A stretch of DNA of 21,181 bases, taken from positions 1 to 21,181 of the forward strand of contig CAJNDS010001372.1 in assembly GCA_905221605.1 (NCBI GenBank), written 5' to 3'. Positions 15,621-21,181 of this stretch are shown one piece after another. The position numbers were made by a program, and so were the translations under genes. Source of the DNA: Symbiodinium natans. Its lineage: Eukaryota > Sar > Dinophyceae > Suessiales > Symbiodiniaceae. The notes beneath the pieces are model-generated. The model searched no databases, was not told the DNA's origin, and saw nothing but the letters and a program-made list of their open reading frames with translations. How positions within the stretch are numbered: the first letter of the stretch is position 1; the number at the start of each line of letters is the position of its first letter.

Positions 15621-17399
15621 ATGGCAGACTCATCAAAGGTGCTGGAGACGATGGCCTCGCAGCTCTCCGCAGTGGCTGCTGGCCTAGAGGCATTACGAGT
15701 GCAAGGGGCGGCTCAGACGGCCGCAAACGCCGAGACGGCCGACAAGCTCGAGGAGATGCAGCGGCGCATCTCACAGCATGATGCCCTGCTCACAGGTGAT
15801 GGCCCTTCTGTGCTCTCCACAGCAGCGCCAGTGGCTCGACCCCAGGATTGGGAGATCCGAATCCACGGAGATGCAGGCCCCACACAGTCGGTGACCAGAG
15901 AGGAGTGCGCGGCAATGATCACGGAGGCCCTGCAGACGAAGGTGGGCCCCGCTCTCCAGGCAGCATTCTCACAGGTCGGTGCCGAGCTTGTCCAACACGC
16001 CGAGAAGATTAACACCCTGGAACACGAGGTACGCATGCTAAAAATCAGAACAGCATGGACGGAGAAGGACCTGCTGTACTCACAGATAGAGGCTGCAAAG
16101 AGAACCCTTGTGCTGAGAAATTTCCCAGACTGGACCACAGCAGCAGACCGTGAGCTCACAGTGGCAGAAGCTCTGAAGGAGAACAACCTCGGTTACTTGG
16201 AGTGGGACCTCACAACCACGACCTTAGAGGGCACGGATGGCAAGAAGTTTTTGGCTCCGATTTCCATCCTCACAGTCCCGACCTATGCCGCTAGAAAGAA
16301 GGTCATGGAGGTTTGCTCCCGTGCTGTGGTTCGCTACTGGCACGAGGTGAAGGACGAGGCCGGGATCGAGCTAGACCAGAATGACGCTGAGAAGAAGCAG
16401 TCGGACGAGGCGAAGACCGACTCGACTGAGAAAGTCTGGGAGATCAAGACCTGGCACTGGAACCTTCCCATCAAGATGGCGCCAGGAATCACCCAATTCG
16501 AAAGGCGTCTCGGTGCTCCTTTGCACGGATTAATGAACTCCTATCAGCGCCTCTTCGCGCGCTTCAAGAAGGAGTCCTTGGTGCCAAGGTGGAAGACCTT
16601 GATTCTAGAGGACAAGGAGGGTGCTTGGCTAGGCCGTGTACTTTACAGTCGCAAGACCAGCAGCCTCACAGGAACCACGGGCACCGTGGCAGACTGGAAA
16701 TGCGAGGTCCAGCTTCCGGCGGAGCACAAAGACAAAATCCTGGAGTGCTGGCGAGACATTTGGTACGATCAGCTAAAGCAGCAGATCTCACAGACGGATG
16801 TGGAACAAGAGGCATTTTCCTCTGCCTCACAGAAGACTAGCCAGGACTATGTGGCCGCAGCTCGCTTGAACCGCTTCCTCACCAAGGCCGTGCCAAGCTA
16901 CAACGAGGGTGAGGAGCACGGGATCGAGAACTGGGTGGCCCGCTTCAAGTTCGAGTACCCCTGGGAGCTCTCCTTCGTAGGCATCTCACAGGAACACCCG
17001 GACCGGCAGTTCTTTCAGGATCTCCGCCCAGTGGACCAGCTGATGGAGGCAATGTCCGCCGACCAGGCCATGGAGACTGCAGTTGCCCCCGGCGAGACCC
17101 TCGCAACCTTTGCCTCGCAGGGCACCAAGAGGCAGCACTCTTCCGGCACGGAGGGCACCCTCGACAGCATGGAGGCCGACTCCACCAAGGAGCCCCACTA
17201 CCCCTTCAACTCACAGGAGGAGCTTGAACAGGAGGTGGAGAACGAGAAGATCAGCCACATCAACCGCGGCTACGACATCTCCGGCTACTCCTCTTCGCAG
17301 TGGGAGGAGTGGGTCAAGGGCAAGAAGCTCAGGCAGATGGGTTCGGAGGCTGCCCAGGCAGTCCTCACAGGCCGCCCTCGTCCCAGGCTTTCGGCTTGA
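15621..17399 (+). CDS. LINE ORF1 protein (RNA-binding, coiled coil)
   Basis: This 592-residue protein precedes ORF2 and fits a LINE ORF1p, which binds element RNA and forms the transposition particle. I start at the ATG in GCCATGG (15621), a good Kozak context; the frame extends 32 codons upstream into telomere-like flank but without an ATG. Residues about 5-60 and 95-160 have coiled-coil spacing (for example LEHEVRMLKIRTAW). Residues 161-169 (RTLVLRNFP) resemble the RNP2 strand of an RRM, with ISILTVPTYAARKKVME following as a possible later strand and helix. A charged stretch around 245-270 and an acidic, Gln/Glu-rich tail near 530-560 are also visible. No CCHC zinc knuckle is seen. Thirteen CTCACAG heptamers lie at 15609-17370, twelve of them within this coding region, encoding Leu-Thr or Ser-Gln. 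Confidence 0.82.
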   Translation: MADSSKVLETMASQLSAVAAGLEALRVQGAAQTAANAETADKLEEMQRRISQHDALLTGDGPSVLSTAAPVARPQDWEIRIHGDAGPTQSVTREECAAMITEALQTKVGPALQAAFSQVGAELVQHAEKINTLEHEVRMLKIRTAWTEKDLLYSQIEAAKRTLVLRNFPDWTTAADRELTVAEALKENNLGYLEWDLTTTTLEGTDGKKFLAPISILTVPTYAARKKVMEVCSRAVVRYWHEVKDEAGIELDQNDAEKKQSDEAKTDSTEKVWEIKTWHWNLPIKMAPGITQFERRLGAPLHGLMNSYQRLFARFKKESLVPRWKTLILEDKEGAWLGRVLYSRKTSSLTGTTGTVADWKCEVQLPAEHKDKILECWRDIWYDQLKQQISQTDVEQEAFSSASQKTSQDYVAAARLNRFLTKAVPSYNEGEEHGIENWVARFKFEYPWELSFVGISQEHPDRQFFQDLRPVDQLMEAMSADQAMETAVAPGETLATFASQGTKRQHSSGTEGTLDSMEADSTKEPHYPFNSQEELEQEVENEKISHINRGYDISGYSSSQWEEWVKGKKLRQMGSEAAQAVLTGRPRPRLSA

Positions 17400-18034
17400 A
17401 GTTTCGGCAGGCGCGCAGGAGCCCCATCTTCCAGCACAGTGTGCTTTTTCAGTGCCTCTCTCACAGAGAGCAACGCTGCGACCGCACAGGTGGAAGAAAG
17501 GGGGCGAATTAGCTTGAAGCATGTAAGCACACCTCCCAAAGGTGAGCCGGGCGCGCTGAGCCATCCCCAAGCCCTTTTCCATGTTAATTCTCACAGTTCT
17601 GTTTTTAGTTCGGATTTTTCGGGATTGAGGAATGAGCATTTCGGCGACGAAGTGCAAGCCACCAACCACCCCACCCACGAACACACACTACCGCCACAGC
17701 TCCACCACAAGCCTCTCACTCGCTCACAGCACAAGCGCAGTCTCCGCAGCAGAGACGCAAGACAACGCAGAGCACAACTTCGCATCACCAACAGAGCCAC
17801 ACGCCGGCGCAACTACCGCAGCTGGCGTTCAGCACTCACACCTGCCACCTCCACCGAGCCGTTTCAGGGTAGGGGCTCCCTGGACCGGCCCCACTCAAAG
17901 CCTTTATACGACCTCACCGGCCGCGCTCTCTCACACCGGCGGCTACAGCAGCAGCAACAGCAGCAGCACAGCGACAAGCAGCAGCGCCGCACCCAAACAG
18001 CACCATCCGCTGCAGCGACCACCAGAACCCACAG
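17400..18034 (+). other. Inter-ORF region of the LINE, few stops in any + frame
   Basis: 635 bases between the ORF1 stop and the ORF2 ATG, rich in CACAG and CAGCAGCAA words, with three CTCACAG heptamers (17460, 17590, 17723). One + frame is open 17439-18335 but has no ATG; another starts at ATG 17632 and is open to 18351 (Ser/Thr/Pro-rich). Both run past the ORF2 start in other frames. They look like consequences of a stop-poor composition, although a functional upstream frame cannot be excluded. Confidence 0.5.
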
Positions 18035-19738
18035 ATGCCACAGATTCCGAAGGTTCTTGCAGAACCTCTTCAAGCTCAAGCAAAAGACCCCACAGAACAA
18101 CAGCACCCCCAACCATCTTCGTACAGATACCAGACCAGCTCCACAAAGCAGAAGGCAGTGGCAAGCCCGACACGACACCCGCCACCGAGAGCCCATTGGT
18201 TCAAAACCCACACTGTACAGCCCAGCAAGAAGGGCAGATACAAACACGACCTTCAAACCCCTCCACGGCACCACCTCCGCGGCGCTTTCTGGAACACCAC
18301 AGGCCTGCTGGAAGCAGCCAAGCTACACACCTTGATACACATTATGCGTAAGCATCGCCTTAGCTGGCTGGCGCTCACAGAGACGCACATGAAGCAGCCT
18401 GATCAATTCATGATCGAAGGCTACACCATTACCCACAGCGCCACAGAAGAGTACGACAGCAAAGGCAAGCCCACACAGACTTTCACAGGAGTCTCCCTCA
18501 TCACAGCCCCACACCTTACACCCACCATCACAGATCTCACCTGCGTCGACGGCAGATTTCTTCGGTTCACCGTCGACACCGTCGAAGCTCCGCTCAGCAT
18601 CCTGGCGGTTTACGCCCCACACAACCAACGCGAACAGCAATGCCGGGACCAGTTCTGGCAAGCACTCACCACACAGCTCTCCACTCACAGAGAACGCACC
18701 CCCCTTCTAGTGGTGGGAGACTTCAACGCACTAGCCTTAGACGAGCTCGCAGCCATCCCTCACGCCACTGGCCCACATTTCGTCCCAGGCAAAACTGCCG
18801 AGGAAGACGAGCCAGACGATGCTGCAGAAGGCGACACCAACCAGCGACAGTTCCACGACCTCCTGGCCTCACAGGACTACTGCCTCCCACAGAGCTGGAT
18901 GCAAAAAGCACCTCGCAATAGACACACCCACAAAAGACCCAACGGCGACCTCGTACAACTCGACCACGCCATTATACACAAAGACTGGCGCAACATCATC
19001 CACGACATCCACACTCTTCCCGGCGCAGCACTCAACAGCAACCACTACTTGGTCAAAGTCGAGCTGCAGCTCCGCACCAAAGAGGCCAAACGCACAGCCC
19101 CCAAACCACGCCACACCAGAACCCCCACTGCCGCACAGCGGCAAGCCTACAACAACCACATCAAGCAAAACTTGGATGCCATCACCCCTACCACAGACTA
19201 CTCACAACCACCCCCACAGCTCCCACTCCAATCACAACCACATGAGCAATGGCAGAGCCTCCAGGCGGCGACCAAGGAAGCCATTAGCGACCACATCCCA
19301 ACCACCGCGTCCTTCCCCAAACACCCCTGGATCTCACAAGCTACTTGGCAGCTCATACAGCAACGTTCCGCCGCACGCCTCGCTCAGAGATTTGATCTTG
19401 AGGCCCAACTCCACAAAGACATTAGAAAGCAAGCCCGCAAAGATAAAACCCAGTGGCTAAAGGAGCGACTGGCCGAAAGCGAGGCCACTCTTGACCCTCG
19501 CCAAAAATGGAAGTGGATCAAGAGAGTTCGCTCAGACTACAAGCCCAGACCGGTCTCCATTAGAGACTCACAGGGCAAGCCCACCAGCCTCTCACAGCAA
19601 GCCCAAACCTTCGCAGAATACCTGCGAACACTGGGCAGCTCCACCTACACCTTACACTGGCCCCACAGACCCAATACACCCGGCAGCAGCAGTGGACCTC
19701 TCACCCATCACCACAGCAGAGCTCAACGCAGCACTTAA
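18035..19738 (+). CDS. LINE ORF2, APE-type endonuclease part (copy 2)
   Basis: The frame starts at ATG (MPQIPKVLAEPLQAQ) and passes without interruption into the endonuclease, unlike copy 1. Motifs are FWNTTGLL, LALTETHM, LAVYAPHN, VVGDFNA, VQLDHAI and SNHYLV at 19037-19045, again with Asn where S-D-H is usual. Several substitutions relative to copy 1 change residues (for example Asp to Ala in EPDDAAEGD, and Glu to Gln in SWMQKAP). The endonuclease part effectively ends near 19633, where a +1 shift at GGG (19633-19635) leads to the RT frame; the rest to the stop at 19738 is out-of-frame sequence. The protein would nick target DNA in the nucleus. Confidence 0.87.
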   Translation: MPQIPKVLAEPLQAQAKDPTEQQHPQPSSYRYQTSSTKQKAVASPTRHPPPRAHWFKTHTVQPSKKGRYKHDLQTPPRHHLRGAFWNTTGLLEAAKLHTLIHIMRKHRLSWLALTETHMKQPDQFMIEGYTITHSATEEYDSKGKPTQTFTGVSLITAPHLTPTITDLTCVDGRFLRFTVDTVEAPLSILAVYAPHNQREQQCRDQFWQALTTQLSTHRERTPLLVVGDFNALALDELAAIPHATGPHFVPGKTAEEDEPDDAAEGDTNQRQFHDLLASQDYCLPQSWMQKAPRNRHTHKRPNGDLVQLDHAIIHKDWRNIIHDIHTLPGAALNSNHYLVKVELQLRTKEAKRTAPKPRHTRTPTAAQRQAYNNHIKQNLDAITPTTDYSQPPPQLPLQSQPHEQWQSLQAATKEAISDHIPTTASFPKHPWISQATWQLIQQRSAARLAQRFDLEAQLHKDIRKQARKDKTQWLKERLAESEATLDPRQKWKWIKRVRSDYKPRPVSIRDSQGKPTSLSQQAQTFAEYLRTLGSSTYTLHWPHRPNTPGSSSGPLTHHHSRAQRST

Positions 19739-20777
19739 AGAGCTGGCGCACAACAAAGCAGCAGGCCCCGACAGCATTCCTGCTGAAGCATGGCAGTGGT
19801 TAGACGACCATAACCAAGAGGCTCTCTTGCGGGTCCTCAACCAAGCCCTGCTCACAGCCACCATCCCGGATGACTGGCACCATGCTATTGTAGTCGAAAT
19901 CTACAAAGGCAAAGGTCCCCTCACAGACCCTGCCAGCTACCGCCCCATCTCACTTTTGAACACATCCTACAAACTTTTCGCCAAGATCATTCACACCAGA
20001 CTCCAAGCAGCCCTGGACGACAGACTCAGGGAAACCCAATACGGGTTTAGGGCGACGCGCTCAACATCCCAGCCTATTCACATCGTCCGCCGTCTCATTG
20101 AACGTGCGGAGGCCACAGGACAAACACTTTACACCATCTTTCTCGACTGGGAGAAAGCATTCGACAAGATACACCCGGACGCCCTCCACACAGCGTTGTC
20201 ACGCTACGGCGTCCCACCACATCTCACAGCCCTCATCAACAACATCTACACCTCACCACAATTCACAGTGGCGGCGGCTGGGAAGCAAAGCACCAGGGAG
20301 GAAGCCAGCGCGGGCATTCGTCAAGGATGCCCGCTCTCACCATACCTGTTTCTCATAGTTCACGGTATGGTTATGCACGATGTGGACCGGGAACTTACAG
20401 CTCACGGCGGGTCTCTTCCTTGGCTGTACAGCCAAAACCAGCCCTTCTACGACCTCGCTTATGCGGACGACACAGCACTCATCGCAAGCACAGCTCACAG
20501 AGCAGAACAGCTGCTCCACATCCTGCAGCGGATTGCGGCTCACAGCAACCTCCACCTGAACCTCAAGAAGTGCGTGTTACTACGCTCCCCCACTTCACAG
20601 AACACAGTCCACTTTCACAACGGCGCCCCCCTCACTATTGAGCAGCACGCCAATACCTTGGCGTCACAATTAGCAGCGACGGGTCTTCTCACAAAGACGT
20701 TCTCACACGTGTCGCCAAAGCCCGCAAGCACTTTAACTCTCTGCACCAGTTCTGGCGCAACACCGACCTCACACTGA
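19635..20777 (+). CDS. LINE ORF2, reverse transcriptase part (copy 2)
   Basis: The same RT core as in copy 1, identical by eye at the DNA level. It contains AGPDSIPAEAW, YRPISLLN, IFLDWEKAFDKI, GIRQGCPLSPYLF and LAYADDTALIA, so the three catalytic aspartates are present. It lies +1 to the endonuclease frame and -1 to the following C-terminal part, exactly as in copy 1. The last correct codon is near 20649-20651, and the remainder to the TGA at 20777 is frameshifted. No separate start codon is evident. A programmed shift, translation of separate pieces, or an inherited defect are all possible. Confidence 0.9.
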   Translation, partial: AAPPTPYTGPTDPIHPAAAVDLSPITTAELNAALKELAHNKAAGPDSIPAEAWQWLDDHNQEALLRVLNQALLTATIPDDWHHAIVVEIYKGKGPLTDPASYRPISLLNTSYKLFAKIIHTRLQAALDDRLRETQYGFRATRSTSQPIHIVRRLIERAEATGQTLYTIFLDWEKAFDKIHPDALHTALSRYGVPPHLTALINNIYTSPQFTVAAAGKQSTREEASAGIRQGCPLSPYLFLIVHGMVMHDVDRELTAHGGSLPWLYSQNQPFYDLAYADDTALIASTAHRAEQLLHILQRIAAHSNLHLNLKKCVLLRSPTSQNTVHFHNGAPLTIEQHANTLASQLAATGLLTKTFSHVSPKPASTLTLCTSSGATPTSH

Positions 20778-21181
20778 AGTGGAAGTTACGCATTTACAAT
20801 GCGGTCTTCATTCCGCTCGTAACATACGGGTTGGAATCAGCAGCGCTCACAAAAGGCGATCTCAACAGACTCGAAGCTTTCCACTCACAGAGTCTTCGAA
20901 AGATCCTCCACTTCAAAAGCACTTACTACACGGAGGTGCTCAACCCCACAGCCCGCACATACACCAACCAAGAGGTGAGAACACTCACCTCACAGCCTCC
21001 ACTCACTCACCACATCCACAAAGCACAGCTGAAACTTTTCGGGCACATTCTTCGATCCCATCCGAACAGTATAGAACGGAACTGCTGCTTCACTAGCGCT
21101 TTTCAGTACAGAGGTGGTATGGTTGGTGCTGGCCTAAGGCCAGGCAGGAGGAGAGTTCAATGGACAGAACAGTGCACTACA
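20651..21181 (+). CDS. LINE ORF2, post-RT C-terminal part (copy 2, cut by window end)
   Basis: Continues the RT in the -1 frame with QYLGVTISSDG, IYNAVFIPLVTYGLES and GLRPGRRRVQWTEQ, and is open to the last base. It matches 2648-3178 of copy 1 without a difference that I can see. The final 62 codons or so and the 3' tail lie beyond the window. Confidence 0.85.

Larger units (their letters stand above)
15609..20995 (+). repeat. Dispersed CTCACAG heptamer family of the LINE
   Basis: Exact CTCACAG starts at 15609, 15770, 15789, 15968, 16079, 16155, 16269, 16665, 16787, 16826, 16985, 17210, 17364, 17460, 17590, 17723, 18374, 18684, 18868, 19567, 19591, 19851, 19920, 20223, 20494, 20539, 20884 and 20989. 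Copy 1 has starts at 371, 681, 865, 1564, 1588, 1848, 1917, 2220, 2491, 2536, 2881, 2986, 3258 and 3352. I found no + strand copy at 3422-15600. Spacing is irregular and all sites have the same orientation. Confidence 0.8.
15561..21181 (+). mobile_element. LINE (non-LTR) retrotransposon copy 2, 3' end outside window
   Basis: Layout is a short 5' leader, ORF1 (15621-17399), a 635-nt inter-ORF region and ORF2 in three frames (from 18035). The window ends inside the C-terminal part of ORF2. The 5' boundary is not fixed; I place it after the telomere-like flank, because the first CTCACAG heptamer of the element is at 15609. Same orientation as copy 1 and 18 kb from it. Target-site duplications cannot be tested, since the 3' end is missing. 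Confidence 0.93.

Noticed and set aside
1-21181. CRISPR array or prokaryotic operon
   Set aside because: No regularly spaced direct repeats with unique spacers, and no ribosome-binding sites or compact gene order; LINEs and splice-like signals indicate a eukaryotic nuclear genome.
1-21181. The two LINE copies as long terminal repeats of one large element
   Set aside because: Each repeat is itself a coding LINE ORF2, and the sequence between them contains a separate flank, microsatellites and exon-like islands, with no LTR-element genes.

Overview
This is a eukaryotic nuclear window. The evidence is two same-strand copies of a non-LTR (LINE) retrotransposon, many simple-sequence repeats, degenerate Arabidopsis-type telomere units (TTTAGGG/CCCTAAA) scattered through non-coding DNA, and short exon-like islands flanked by AG and GT splice signals. 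TTTAGGG telomeres occur in plants, dinoflagellates, chromerids and several other algae. A repeat-rich, intron-rich algal or protist genome, perhaps an alveolate, fits best, but the species cannot be named from sequence alone.

Layout: 1-3421 is the 3' part of LINE copy 1 (endonuclease, reverse transcriptase, C-terminal region, short 3' tail with a hairpin). 3422-15560 is a 12-kb spacer with no long open frame. It holds telomere-like repeats (dense at 3422-7535), microsatellites, an AT-rich island (6440-6975) and a series of 40-240 nt islands on the + strand. Each island reads as a peptide, and many have a splice acceptor before them and some a donor after them. One island (3882-4010) carries a PI3/PI4-kinase-like HVDFGH motif. 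Most islands from 4.6 to 11.4 kb read as heptad-rich coiled coil, suggesting one or more multi-exon genes whose introns hold the repeats. 15561-21181 is LINE copy 2, with a complete ORF1 and an ORF2 cut by the window end.

How the LINE parts work together: ORF1 (coiled coils plus an RRM-like patch) would coat the element RNA. ORF2 supplies an APE-type endonuclease that nicks the target and a reverse transcriptase that copies the RNA from the nick. In both copies ORF2 lies in three pieces, with the same +1 shift between endonuclease and RT and the same -1 shift after the RT. The copies differ at about 16 bases plus a 10-bp indel in the first 1.13 kb of overlap, then appear identical over the next 2.05 kb.

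The most unusual signal is the heptamer CTCACAG. I count 28 + strand copies in LINE copy 2 and 14 in copy 1, and none on that strand in the spacer. It occurs in all three codon phases and in the non-coding inter-ORF region, so it looks like a nucleotide-level signal of the element. All counts and alignments were made by eye.
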